This document shows, piece after piece, positions 27,797-36,818 of a DNA stretch of 64,000 bases. Both the position numbers and the translations under genes were made by a program. The notes beneath the pieces were generated by a model. It was not told the DNA's origin and did not search any database. It saw only the letters and a program-made list of their open reading frames with translations. Each line of letters starts with the position of its first letter. The stretch's first letter is position 1. Source of the DNA: Achromobacter animicus (GTDB lineage: Bacteria; Pseudomonadota; Gammaproteobacteria; Burkholderiales; Burkholderiaceae_B); the NCBI RefSeq assembly GCF_902859585.1, contig NZ_CADIJM010000003.1, forward strand, positions 657,680 through 721,679, written 5' to 3'.

Positions 27797-28123
27797 TCAG
27801 GGCTGTGCTTTCGGCGCCGTCGCGCCCGCGTGCTCGGCGGCTTCGTCCATGAACTGCGCCATCCGCACGTCCAGCTCGGTCACGCCGCCGGCGTCATGCG
27901 TGGTCAGCGTGACGTCCACGCGGTTGTAGACATTGGTCCATTCGGGGTGATGGTTCAGCTTTTCCGCGAACATCGCCACCCGCGCCATGAAACCGAACGC
28001 GGCATTGAAATTGGGAAAGCGGTAGCGCTTTTCGATGGCATCGCGCCCGGCCACGGCCTGCCAGCCTGTGAGCGCGGCGATCGCGATATCGGTGCCGATG
28101 CGGGCGGGGGGGAAATCGCTCAT
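27797..28123 (-). CDS. phhB: Pterin-4a-carbinolamine dehydratase-like protein
   Basis: A 108-residue protein of the PCD/DCoH family, which dehydrates 4a-hydroxytetrahydrobiopterin after aromatic amino acid hydroxylation. The active-site signature is present: [26 protein letters not shown] in sequence order, with the HHPEW core. The N-terminal [20 protein letters not shown] is also typical. The start at 28123 is chosen because a GGAG site precedes it. No phenylalanine hydroxylase gene is adjacent. It lies 69 bp after the OmpA-like lipoprotein on the same strand and may share its transcript. Confidence 0.88.
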   Translation of the reverse strand: MSDFPPARIGTDIAIAALTGWQAVAGRDAIEKRYRFPNFNAAFGFMARVAMFAEKLNHHPEWTNVYNRVDVTLTTHDAGGVTELDVRMAQFMDEAAEHAGATAPKAQP

Positions 28124-28192
28124 GACAGACTCCGTAAAGATAGGCGGCGGCGCATCGCGCCAGCCGCCTGTCAGCAAATGACGCGCCCGCGT

Positions 28193-28840
28193 TTATTGCT
28201 GGACCGCGTACAGGTAGATCTCTACGCGCCGGTTCAGCGCGCGCCCTTCGGCGGTCGCATTGTCGCCGATCGGGTCGTTCGGACCGCGGCCTTCCACCGT
28301 CAGACGCGTGCCGGCCACGCCCTGTTTGGCCAGATAATCCGTCACGCTCTTGGCGCGGTTCACCGACAGCGTCTGGTTATGCGCCAGCGCACCGGTGCTG
28401 TCGGTATGGCCGACCACCTTGGCCCGCAGTTCAGGATGCTGATTCAGCGAACGCGCCACGCTGTCCAGCACCGGCAGCAACGCCGGCTTGAGCTGCGTCT
28501 TGTCCGTATCGAACGACACGCCGCTCGGGATGTTGACCTTCAGGCTGCCGTCGGGCATTTCGACGACGTCGATGCCGAGCGATGACGCGCCGGACTTCTG
28601 CACGTCATCCTTCACGACCTTCCAGTTGTAGCCCACCAGGCCGCCCGCCACCGCGCCGATGCCGGCCCCGATCGCAGCGCCCTTGCCGTGCCCGATCAGC
28701 GCGCCGATGCCCGCGCCCAACGCCGCGCCCGCGCCCGTACCGACAGCGGTATTCGTTTGCTGTTGCGTCGCGCAACCGGCCATCAAGGCACCCGCCGCCA
28801 CAATCACGGCGATACGGTTGAGTGTTCTTCTTGAATTCAT
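28193..28840 (-). CDS. OmpA-family lipoprotein
   Basis: A 215-residue outer-membrane lipoprotein. The signal peptide ends in a lipobox (LMAGC, Cys about residue 21). A glycine-zipper segment follows (GTGAGAALGAGIGALIGHGKG and GAAIGAGIGAVAGGLVGYN, residues about 31-75), then an OmpA C-terminal peptidoglycan-binding domain (about 100-215) with VVGHTDSTGALAHNQTLS and NRRVEIYLY. It belongs to the YiaD-like group that tethers the outer membrane to peptidoglycan. The start at 28840 has a perfect GGAGG site. The gene is divergent from the hypothetical at 28974. Confidence 0.9.
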   Translation of the reverse strand: MNSRRTLNRIAVIVAAGALMAGCATQQQTNTAVGTGAGAALGAGIGALIGHGKGAAIGAGIGAVAGGLVGYNWKVVKDDVQKSGASSLGIDVVEMPDGSLKVNIPSGVSFDTDKTQLKPALLPVLDSVARSLNQHPELRAKVVGHTDSTGALAHNQTLSVNRAKSVTDYLAKQGVAGTRLTVEGRGPNDPIGDNATAEGRALNRRVEIYLYAVQQ

Positions 28841-28973
28841 GGCAACCTCCACTGTCCATCCATCCAGATGCCGGATCATTCCGGCGTGGATCATGCTAGC
28901 AAGGGGAAATGGGGCGCCGGGCAACATTTTGTACGCGGCCAACGCTAAGATGGCGCTTCCGATGGAGAAACCC

Positions 28974-29339
28974 ATGTCCGTGGCGCGCACCTACTTTTTC
29001 AACAGGATGGCCGGCGACGAACTCGCCCGCTTGGGCGACGCAAAAGCGGATTTCTTCCTTGAAAACGTCGACGACCTGGAACTCGCCGTCACCCGTCTCC
29101 AGGCCTTGTGCCGCGACGCAGGCATGAGCAGCGCGGTGGTGCGTGCCCCGCTCAATCCCGCGCCCGGAATCGGCGATCTGGTATCGGCAGCCGTGCCATT
29201 GCTTGGGCTGATCTGGACCTCCGCCAAGACGGTGGGCTCCGCGGTTCATCCTCAAGCCGACGTGAGCTTGCGCCTGACGTCGAACACGTCGATCAGCGTC
29301 GTGTTCTCGGATTCGGCCCGTGTGCCGACGCTCCGGTAG
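28974..29339 (+). CDS. Hypothetical protein
   Basis: A 121-residue protein preceded by a GGAG site 6 bp before the ATG. Residues 1-55 are mixed helix (MSVARTYFFNRMAGDELA, DDLELAVTRLQALCRDAG). A weakly hydrophobic stretch follows near residues 62-78 (DLVSAAVPLLGLIWTSA), then a beta-rich end. No family is recognised. It stands alone, divergent from the OmpA-like gene and convergent with the last gene of the T6SS effector operon, so it is probably not part of either. Confidence 0.5.
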   Translation: MSVARTYFFNRMAGDELARLGDAKADFFLENVDDLELAVTRLQALCRDAGMSSAVVRAPLNPAPGIGDLVSAAVPLLGLIWTSAKTVGSAVHPQADVSLRLTSNTSISVVFSDSARVPTLR

Positions 29340-29370
29340 GCCACGCCGTCGCGGGCCATCAGCGGTGCGA

Positions 29371-29979
29371 TCACCCGCGCCGGCCAAACACCATCGCCAG
29401 CCCGAACAACGCCCCCAGCCCGCCCACGATGGCCAGCGACACCGATGGCTCGCGCAAGTTCAGCGCCATGATGGCCGATCCCGCGCCCAGGGCGGTGATT
29501 GCCAAGCCGACCAGACGCCCCGCCGTGGACCCATAGAAATGCGTGCGGCGCGCCGCCTGCGTGCCTGCAGGCTGGCGCTTCTGCCACGCCGTCAATGCCT
29601 GTTCGAATTCGCGCAGCAGGCGCTCGCGCCTGGGCAAGTCCGCCGCGCTGACCAGCAGGGTCGGCAGACCGGGGCGGACCAGTTTCAGATAATCGTCCGT
29701 GCCCCAACTAACCAGATCTTTGAAGGCAACGGGTTTGCGGCGTGAAAACTCCAGCCCTTCGGCGGTCACCTTCACGTCATTGCGCGTGGGAAATCCCCTG
29801 AACGCCACCAGCGGCGGCACGAACAGGCCCAACACGGCAAGCACGGCAGCCAGCCCGATCGGCCCGCGGTTGAAGACCACGAGCATAAAGTTGCCTGCCG
29901 CCAGCGCGAACGCCAGGGGCACCGACAACTGGTGCCATCGCGTATAGACCGACACCGGGATCCGTTCGTTGCTGTTCAT
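29371..29979 (-). CDS. Four-helix membrane protein, candidate immunity to the VasX-like effector
   Basis: A 202-residue inner-membrane protein. Hydrophobic segments at about residues 16-36, 39-60, 153-174 and 179-199 surround a cytoplasmic or periplasmic middle domain of about 90 residues (RRKPVAFKDLVSWGTDDYL). It starts 12 bp after the stop of the VasX-like effector on the same strand and is the last gene of the T6SS operon. In Vibrio cholerae the VasX immunity protein TsiV2 is also a multi-pass membrane protein encoded next to its toxin. The immunity role here is inferred from order, topology and precedent, not from sequence identity. Confidence 0.55.
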   Translation of the reverse strand: MNSNERIPVSVYTRWHQLSVPLAFALAAGNFMLVVFNRGPIGLAAVLAVLGLFVPPLVAFRGFPTRNDVKVTAEGLEFSRRKPVAFKDLVSWGTDDYLKLVRPGLPTLLVSAADLPRRERLLREFEQALTAWQKRQPAGTQAARRTHFYGSTAGRLVGLAITALGAGSAIMALNLREPSVSLAIVGGLGALFGLAMVFGRRG

Positions 29980-29991
29980 GCGTGCGCCTTG

Positions 29992-32900
29992 TCAGTTAGT
30001 CGCTCTTACAAGATTTGAACCGCCGGGGCCCATGGGCACCGAGCGGATGTCGGGCATGCGATCCGGGTCGGGCCAGTATTCGACCTTCAGGATCGCTTCA
30101 TTGAAAATATCGTCATCGACCAGCACCTCCGTGCGCAGCACCCCGCGGCCGCTGCTCACATTGAACTGAACCGACTCGTCCCAAGGCTTGGCGGTGAACT
30201 CGATGGATTGGCTGCGATCCTTGCGTATCCAGCGCCAGGCATCCGCCCACCCGGGGCGGGAGGTCATATTGTCGACGTAGTTGTCCACACGGTCGGCCCA
30301 GGTCTCCTCGCGCGGGCGCCCCTGCACCCATTGCATATCGGATGGTCCACGCGGCAGCAGATCCGGGTCCGTCGCGCGCGGGGATCCCTTGCTTGCCACG
30401 ATGACGCTGATGCCCGGTCCGACGAGCTTCAGGATGTATGCGTAATCGCTGTGTTCGGTATAGCCCGGCATCACCACGTCCAGCACCAGACGATCGCGGC
30501 CAAAGATTTCCCCCTGCTTAAAGCCCTTCCACTCCAGCATCACGCGCACGCCGAACACCGCCCAGTTGAAATCCTCAAGTTCCTCTTCCCGGGTCGAATA
30601 GAGTTCGCGATCCTTCACGTCCGAGAACTGCGCGGAGCGCATGCAGCAACGCGTGAACCAGACTTCCAGTTCGCTTTCCTTGGCGCTGTCGCCCCAGAAT
30701 TTGAAGTACAACCCGGCAGCCAGAAGGCACAGGCCCAGCGCAATCCATCCCCACACGGGAATGCCCAGCAGCACCGTGCCGCCGCTGGTAAGGCCGACCA
30801 TCGCGCTGCCAAAGCCCCCCGCGCCCGCCACCACCCCGGCCGTGCTGAATGCGCCGCCCAACGAAACCAGGGCGGTGGCCACGCCGGTCAACCCGGACAA
30901 CAGCAGGAACACGGATGAGGTGGCATAGGCGTTGCCCGCCTCGTAGTTCTTCACATCGTACTGGTCGATCGCATTCAGCGCGTTGTTGGCGCCGTCGACG
31001 AACGTGGCCGCTGCCGCAAACACGGCGCCGGCCGTCCGCACCGCAGTCAGGCGCATGTTCAATTTCAGGTTCATCGTGAAGGCGGTGTTGGCGCCCACGC
31101 GTGCACCGATCGCGCCCGCGGTCACTTCGATCGCGACGCTGCCCACGCCCAACACCCCCGACGTGATGCCGAACCATGCCTTGCGCGCGGCCTTGGCGTC
31201 CTGCACGACCTGCGCGTTGCGCAAGTCCGAGACCGACGCATACAGCGCCACCAGCGTCAGCACGCCAGTCGCCCCCGCATTCGCGCCGTCCTTGGACTTT
31301 GCCCACTTGACCAGGCCCGCCAGCGGCGACATGGTCGGTGCGGGCAGCGCCAGCACGGGCGCGGGCGCCGGTAGCGCAAGCGCCGGCGATGGGCCGCCGC
31401 CGGGACGGGGCGGCGCCGCCGCCGCGGCGTTCAACTGCGCATCCACTTCCTCGGGAATGATGTAGTTGAGCGTGACCGGCGTGGAGCGTTCGGCCTGCGT
31501 GCCCATCCAGCCGGACTGCATCTGCTTGCTCGCACCGAGGCCCTCGCTGCTGCCCGCGCCCACCGTCACCGTCGCCGGGTTCGGTTCCCAGACAATCTGG
31601 TGCATGTCCGCGATCATCCGCGGCAAGGTGGTCGTATGCGTGCGCACGGCCATCACGACGTTCATCCGCGCCGACATCGTCAGCGTGACGCGCGCCGCAA
31701 CGCGTTCGGCGATGGGGTCGCCCGCCAGGGTCAGCCGCAGCAGCTGCGTCGCCATGAACCGGCCGATCGCCGCGCCAGCCACCCGCATCGGCGGCAACTG
31801 GCCTTTGGCCGCCCGCGCCTTGATCCAGTCGTTGTAGCTCTTGATCATCCTGCGGACATTGGAGACCTGCTTGGAGATCACCTTGCCCTTGGCCTCGCGG
31901 TCCAGGAAACCCAGCAGCTCGCCGTCGTTCGCCGCCAGCGCGCGCCAGATCGCCGCATAGGTGCTGTCGCTGTCCTCGTCCTTGAGCGAATCGTCGATGA
32001 CCTTGTGTTCGCTTTCGATCGCGCCCGCGCCATCCACGCACAGCGCCATGTCCTCTTCCAGCCGCTCGCCAGCCGCGGCGTCCTTGGGCGAATAGGCCTT
32101 GAGCGCCAGCCAGAACGCTTCGCGGCCATACCACCACGCCCAATCCTTGCCCGCCCCTTCGATCTTCTCGCGCATGCGGTCGATGGCGACCTTGTTGTCG
32201 CTGAGCGTCTTGGCGACCTTGCCGGTATCGACACGTTCGCGCAGGCGCCGGATCTCGTCGCCCGTGTTGCCCATCTGCTTCTGCAGGCCGTCGATGATCT
32301 GCGCGACGCCCACCTCGCGCATGCGCGTGGGGTCCAGATGGTGTTCGGCCAGCTCGCCCATGCATTTGTTGCGCCACGTCGCCACGTCGGCCAGGATGCC
32401 GACGGGGTCGCGCAGCGCGAGCACGATGCCGCCCTTGGGCGTCATCTGCCGCATCTTGGCCGCAACGGCCGCGCCCTGCCCGCCGAACACGTTGACGGCC
32501 GGGGACAGCGTATTGCTGAACAGCGTGGCGGCGCCGGCCGCGTCGCGGAACTCGATCGAGTGCTTGGCCAGATTGGCGCCGTCCTCGGCCACGCGGTAGC
32601 CGGTCTCGGGCTTGGGATACCCGCCGCCCCACACCGCCTTGGCGTCCAGCTCCACCATGATCTTCTTGCGCCAGCGTTCGTCGCGGGTCAGATCGCGGCG
32701 GATGTCGCGCGTCCACCATACGCGCGAATACCCCACCCACACCGTGCGCGACGCGTTGGCCGGCGCCTCCACATTGATCAGCGTGGATTCCAGGCCGTGA
32801 CCCTCGCGCGTGCACGTGAACGTGGGCTGTTCGGACGGACGGTTGTCGTCGTCGACCGGCACTTCCTTCATCTGGCCCGTCGCCGTCGCCGCGAACGCGC

Positions 32901-33135
32901 GCCAACCGTAGCTGCGGCGCGGATCCCAGATGTAGACGTAGCCGGCGGTGATGGCGCGCAGCATGTAGGCGCCCTGGCGCATGGTCTCGTAGTACAGCTC
33001 CGGATCCATGTACACGCCGTCGGGCAGGTCGTTCTTGCCGCCCGGCACATAGGCGATCCGCATGGGCAGGATGGGCAGGCCCGGCCGGCCGCAGAACTTG
33101 CCCTTGCAGGGCAGCGCGTCGTAGTCAGTCGTCAT
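29992..33135 (-). CDS. VasX/BTH_I2691-like T6SS effector candidate
   Basis: A 1047-residue protein. The N-terminus (CKGKFCGRPGLPILPMRIAY, then LRAITAGYVYIWDPR) matches the VasX N-terminal region, including the R...GYVYIW pattern resembling a MIX-type marker. A long helical middle follows. Several hydrophobic segments fall at about residues 620-815, glycine- and alanine-rich as in pore-forming toxins, then a soluble C-terminal domain of about 230 residues. VasX-type effectors permeabilise target membranes. The start at 33135 has GGAGG and overlaps the DUF4123 gene as ATGA. The order vgrG, DUF4123 adaptor, effector, membrane protein is a classical delivery-plus-immunity unit. Confidence 0.75.
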   Translation of the reverse strand: MTTDYDALPCKGKFCGRPGLPILPMRIAYVPGGKNDLPDGVYMDPELYYETMRQGAYMLRAITAGYVYIWDPRRSYGWRAFAATATGQMKEVPVDDDNRPSEQPTFTCTREGHGLESTLINVEAPANASRTVWVGYSRVWWTRDIRRDLTRDERWRKKIMVELDAKAVWGGGYPKPETGYRVAEDGANLAKHSIEFRDAAGAATLFSNTLSPAVNVFGGQGAAVAAKMRQMTPKGGIVLALRDPVGILADVATWRNKCMGELAEHHLDPTRMREVGVAQIIDGLQKQMGNTGDEIRRLRERVDTGKVAKTLSDNKVAIDRMREKIEGAGKDWAWWYGREAFWLALKAYSPKDAAAGERLEEDMALCVDGAGAIESEHKVIDDSLKDEDSDSTYAAIWRALAANDGELLGFLDREAKGKVISKQVSNVRRMIKSYNDWIKARAAKGQLPPMRVAGAAIGRFMATQLLRLTLAGDPIAERVAARVTLTMSARMNVVMAVRTHTTTLPRMIADMHQIVWEPNPATVTVGAGSSEGLGASKQMQSGWMGTQAERSTPVTLNYIIPEEVDAQLNAAAAAPPRPGGGPSPALALPAPAPVLALPAPTMSPLAGLVKWAKSKDGANAGATGVLTLVALYASVSDLRNAQVVQDAKAARKAWFGITSGVLGVGSVAIEVTAGAIGARVGANTAFTMNLKLNMRLTAVRTAGAVFAAAATFVDGANNALNAIDQYDVKNYEAGNAYATSSVFLLLSGLTGVATALVSLGGAFSTAGVVAGAGGFGSAMVGLTSGGTVLLGIPVWGWIALGLCLLAAGLYFKFWGDSAKESELEVWFTRCCMRSAQFSDVKDRELYSTREEELEDFNWAVFGVRVMLEWKGFKQGEIFGRDRLVLDVVMPGYTEHSDYAYILKLVGPGISVIVASKGSPRATDPDLLPRGPSDMQWVQGRPREETWADRVDNYVDNMTSRPGWADAWRWIRKDRSQSIEFTAKPWDESVQFNVSSGRGVLRTEVLVDDDIFNEAILKVEYWPDPDRMPDIRSVPMGPGGSNLVRATN

Positions 33136-34091
33136 GCTTGCAGATCCTCCCGCGCCTGCGCCTCGTGCGCAAACGCCTGCCAATCCTCGTCGTCCATGCC
33201 CTCGGCGGCGCGATACAGGCGGCCGCCTTCCTCGCGCACTTCGCGCAGCAACGCCAGGAACGATGGCGCGCATTCCAGCGGCGCGTCCAGTCGCACGCGC
33301 CAGGCCGCGAACAGCGCCGCGTCCTCGTCATCGGCGATGCCGCACGCCGCGGCGGCATCCAGCGCGCGCCGTACCGCCTCCAGCGCCGGCGTCTCATAAC
33401 GCAGCCCTTGCGCGTTCAGCCGTTGCAGGACGGCGTTGACGCGGCCCAGCCGCGCCAGACGCGGCCAATCGGGCGTGACGGTCTGCATCGGGCCGCGCGC
33501 GTCCGGCAGCGTCTGCCACTGGCCGAACCCGTCCACGCTCATCCACGTGACGCCCTCGATCCAGGAGGCCGGCGCCGTGCCCGCGTACAGCTCGCTCTGG
33601 AACTGCGTGGTGCGCGGGTCCCAGAACCGCAGGATGCGCACGCGCCCCTGCGCATCGCGCAGGCGCGCGCGCAGCACCAGGCGCTGCGCGACCTCGGCCA
33701 GCGGCAGATTGGTGGCCAGCCATGCCGACATCGAGCGCGGCCGTTTGGCCGCCGGCGCCGGACGCACGGCCTCGTCCACCGCCAGCCGCAGGCTGCGGTT
33801 GATCAGACGTTCGTGCCGCACTTCATCCGGCACCTCGGCCAGATACAAGGGCGGCGCGCTTGCCCCTTGTGAAATCAGGTCGACCTCGCAGCGCCGCAGG
33901 CCGGCCGAAGCAATGTCCTGGCCCAGCGGATCGGCCAGCGTCGAATCGCACAACAGCAGCACGCGGCGGTCGGCGCGCGCGTCCAGCACCGCGCGCAGGC
34001 CCGCAATGGCGTGCTCGACGCGGGCCTCGGCGGCGGGCGTCCAATACTCGGGCTGGCGGGTCGTCATGTCCAACGTCATGTCCATCGTCAT
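33132..34091 (-). CDS. DUF4123 T6SS effector adaptor
   Basis: A 319-residue DUF4123 (Tap/TEC) protein. Such proteins are cytoplasmic chaperones that load an effector onto its VgrG and are not secreted. Visible features: a nucleotidyl-like N-terminal strand RRVLLLCDSTLADPLGQ, APPLYLAEVPDEVRHERLIN, and RVRILRFWDPRTTQFQSELY, the typical FWDPR segment in the middle of the family. The ATG at 34091 overlaps the vgrG stop (ATGA) and its own stop overlaps the effector start in the same way, so all three genes are translationally linked. The partner is therefore most likely the VasX-like protein. Confidence 0.85.
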   Translation of the reverse strand: MTMDMTLDMTTRQPEYWTPAAEARVEHAIAGLRAVLDARADRRVLLLCDSTLADPLGQDIASAGLRRCEVDLISQGASAPPLYLAEVPDEVRHERLINRSLRLAVDEAVRPAPAAKRPRSMSAWLATNLPLAEVAQRLVLRARLRDAQGRVRILRFWDPRTTQFQSELYAGTAPASWIEGVTWMSVDGFGQWQTLPDARGPMQTVTPDWPRLARLGRVNAVLQRLNAQGLRYETPALEAVRRALDAAAACGIADDEDAALFAAWRVRLDAPLECAPSFLALLREVREEGGRLYRAAEGMDDEDWQAFAHEAQAREDLQA

Positions 34092-36802
34092 GCCGCCAGC
34101 GCGCCGCTGCCGGCCGCGTCTTCTAGCGCCGCGGCGCAGCCTTCCATGTCGCCCTGCGGCGGCTGCGCGGGTCCGGCGCCGCTTTGCGGTCCCACCCAGT
34201 TGTGCACACCTGCCTTCAGTTCCACCTTGCCGGGCGCATGCAGCTGGATGCCGCCACCCTCGATCCGCATGTACGCGCCCGCGGCCGTCGCCAGCACCTT
34301 CTTGGACGCATTGACGTCCACCGCGCCCTGCGCCGACGCCAGCGTCACCGCCTTTTCCGCCGCCAGCCGCATGCGCGCCTTCTGACTCTGGAGCCGCAGC
34401 TTTCCACCGGCGGCGTGCAGGCGGATGCCTTGCTCTTGCACCGCCCTTCCGCTGCCGCCCAGTCCCTTGGTAAAGAGCGCGACGCCCTGCGCCACGCACA
34501 TCGCCAGATTCGCGCCCGCCGCCCAGTTCACGTCCGGGGCAATCTGGCACAGCGTGGCGCCGGCCACCGTGTACGCGTTATGCGGCGTGTATTGCCCGAT
34601 TCCGCTGGGCGCGCTGACCTGGACGTGCGGCTGGGTGTAGGCCGGCACGCGGTGTTCTGCGTCGGACTTGGTGCCTTCGATGATCTCGCGCACTGCATTC
34701 AGCTCGTTCAGCGCCCGCGGCTTGTCGTTGTCGCCGGGCAACAGGGCCTCCTGGCGGCCGGCCGTTGCGGACAGCTCGGCGGCCTGCTCGATGGACTTTT
34801 CCATTTGCTGGATGGCCTCTTCGCTGTCCAGCAGGCCGCCCGTTGCGTCCTCGCGCTTGTGGGCGCTGATGAGCAGGCCTTCCCCCGCCCGCAGCGCCAG
34901 CGCCTCGGCCGTCGCCAGCTCGGCGCCATGGCCCAGGTCCGACAGCCGCTCGTTGTCGCGCTGCTGCTTCAGGTGCCCCAGGTTCAATCGCGATTCGGCC
35001 TGCGTGGTCGAGGCCGTCAACCGCGACTGGCCCGGCGTGTCGTCCTGCACGAGCTGGTTGTAGCCGCCCATGCCCTGTCCGCTGGACGCCAGCGCCTGGG
35101 TCTTGAAGCCCGACATCACCACGTTGTGCGCGTGCCCCGCTTCACTGCCCGCGAACCAGGCGGGCGCATTCCCGGTCGCCTTGGCCGCGCCGCCCTGCAC
35201 CTGGTTGTTCGCGGCGTTTTCCGTGCCCGCGCCGTTGTACAGCGCGCCCACGACGACAGGCCGATCGATATCGCCATGCAGGAACTGCACCAGCACCTCC
35301 TGTCCCAGCCGGGGAACGAAATGCCCGCCCCAATCCGATCCGGCGACGGGCTCGGCCACACGCACCCAGGTGCCCAGCGCCTCGCTGGCGGGCGCATTGT
35401 CCTCGCCGGCCGGATGGTCCTGCCGGCTGCTCGACGCGCTGCCGCGCTGCCAGTGGAACTGGATCTTGATGCGATGATCGCGGTCGGTGTGCACCGAGTC
35501 GCCGGCGCCCACCACCAGCGCAGTCTGCGCGCCGTGCACGGTGGGGCGCGGATGCAGACGCGCGCCGTGGCCGTCGCGTGTGCTGGGCCGGTACTCCAGC
35601 GTGGCGGCAATGGCCTCGAAGCGATTGCGATAGAAGTCCGCCGCCTCGCCCTCCGCCTTTTCCACAGCCCCGCCGCCCGCCGCGCCCAGCGCCTGCGCCA
35701 CGGCCTGCCCGAGGCTTTCGTCGAAGTTGTTGCGCGCTTCGTGACGGATGCCGATGACCACGAAGTCCGCCCCTGCGCCTTGCGAGGGCCCCCAATGGCC
35801 GGTCAACGTGAAGCGCTGCCCCGGCGCCAGGGTGCGCACGGTGCCTTCGCCCTCGAACAACGACTGGCGAACGCGCTGCGCGGCCAGCGCATTGTGCGCC
35901 AGCCGCTCGCCCTGCGCGCTGTCTTCGTACAGATACTGCCCGGGGTAATCCGAGTCGGCCAGTTCCAGCGCATTGGCGAACTTGTCTTCGATCTGGGCGC
36001 TGACCTTGCGCGCCTGCATGGCGCGATAGTCCCAGGTGGCCAGCCGCACGGCATTCGTGCGCCATGCGCGGTGCTGGCGCCAGGCCTGGATGGAGTCCTG
36101 TTCCTCGGTCGCATCGGCGCGCTGGAAGGGAACGCTGTCCTGCGGGCCGGTCTCGAATGCGCCGTTGTGATCGGCGATCACGATCGTATGCGTACCGGGT
36201 TCCCCGTCGCCGCCTTCATGTTCGACCCAATAGAACAGCCCCTCTTCCGCCAGCAGACGCTCCACGAACGCGAAGTCGGTTTCGCGATACTGAATCGTCA
36301 GGCTGCGCTTGGCGTAAGCATCGCGATCCTTCACTTCCCAGCGCCATTGGGGCGCAAGCGCACCCTGGCCCTTGTAATCGCCAAACACGCTGTCGACGAT
36401 GTCGATCACCGACAGATCCTGAAACGCAAAACTGTCGCGCCGCTGGCGCAGCAGCGCGAGCCATGGCTCGATGCGCAGGCGGTAGCGCGCAAAGCCGCCA
36501 TTGGCGCCCTCGAAGCGCGCCTCGGTCACCACGCCGCACCACACGCGGTGTTCGTCCCGGCCCAAGGCGGTCTGCAGCTTGACCTGCGCGGATTGGCCGA
36601 TCAGCGACTTCAGCGGGATGTGGGCATCACCGGACAGCGCGTCCACGTCCAGCACGAAGCCGCCGCCGCTCAACTGCTCCCGGCCCTGCAGCCGCTCGGC
36701 CAGCAAGGTATCCGGCCCCAGCGGCGTGGCCAGGTCCAACAGGCGATCGGCCTGCGTAAAGCCTGCGCCCAGCGGGCCGGCAGCAGCGGATTCAAGGGCC
36801 AT
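34088..36802 (-). CDS. vgrG: VgrG spike protein
   Basis: A 904-residue spike of the T6SS. Order: phage-tail gp27-like and gp44-like region (about 20-410, with FAFQDLSVIDIVDSVFGDY and YRETDFAFVERLL), a gp5 OB-fold (about 415-520, with DRDHRIKIQFHWQRG and VLVQFLHGDIDRPVVVGALY), then the beta-helix with a DUF2345 extension to about residue 880. The tail after that is only a short Ala-rich stretch, so cargo is carried non-covalently through the adjacent DUF4123 protein. It lies 16 bp after clpV in the same operon. Confidence 0.93.
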   Translation of the reverse strand: MALESAAAGPLGAGFTQADRLLDLATPLGPDTLLAERLQGREQLSGGGFVLDVDALSGDAHIPLKSLIGQSAQVKLQTALGRDEHRVWCGVVTEARFEGANGGFARYRLRIEPWLALLRQRRDSFAFQDLSVIDIVDSVFGDYKGQGALAPQWRWEVKDRDAYAKRSLTIQYRETDFAFVERLLAEEGLFYWVEHEGGDGEPGTHTIVIADHNGAFETGPQDSVPFQRADATEEQDSIQAWRQHRAWRTNAVRLATWDYRAMQARKVSAQIEDKFANALELADSDYPGQYLYEDSAQGERLAHNALAAQRVRQSLFEGEGTVRTLAPGQRFTLTGHWGPSQGAGADFVVIGIRHEARNNFDESLGQAVAQALGAAGGGAVEKAEGEAADFYRNRFEAIAATLEYRPSTRDGHGARLHPRPTVHGAQTALVVGAGDSVHTDRDHRIKIQFHWQRGSASSSRQDHPAGEDNAPASEALGTWVRVAEPVAGSDWGGHFVPRLGQEVLVQFLHGDIDRPVVVGALYNGAGTENAANNQVQGGAAKATGNAPAWFAGSEAGHAHNVVMSGFKTQALASSGQGMGGYNQLVQDDTPGQSRLTASTTQAESRLNLGHLKQQRDNERLSDLGHGAELATAEALALRAGEGLLISAHKREDATGGLLDSEEAIQQMEKSIEQAAELSATAGRQEALLPGDNDKPRALNELNAVREIIEGTKSDAEHRVPAYTQPHVQVSAPSGIGQYTPHNAYTVAGATLCQIAPDVNWAAGANLAMCVAQGVALFTKGLGGSGRAVQEQGIRLHAAGGKLRLQSQKARMRLAAEKAVTLASAQGAVDVNASKKVLATAAGAYMRIEGGGIQLHAPGKVELKAGVHNWVGPQSGAGPAQPPQGDMEGCAAALEDAAGSGALAA

Positions 36803-36818
36803 GTCTGCGTCTCCCTCG

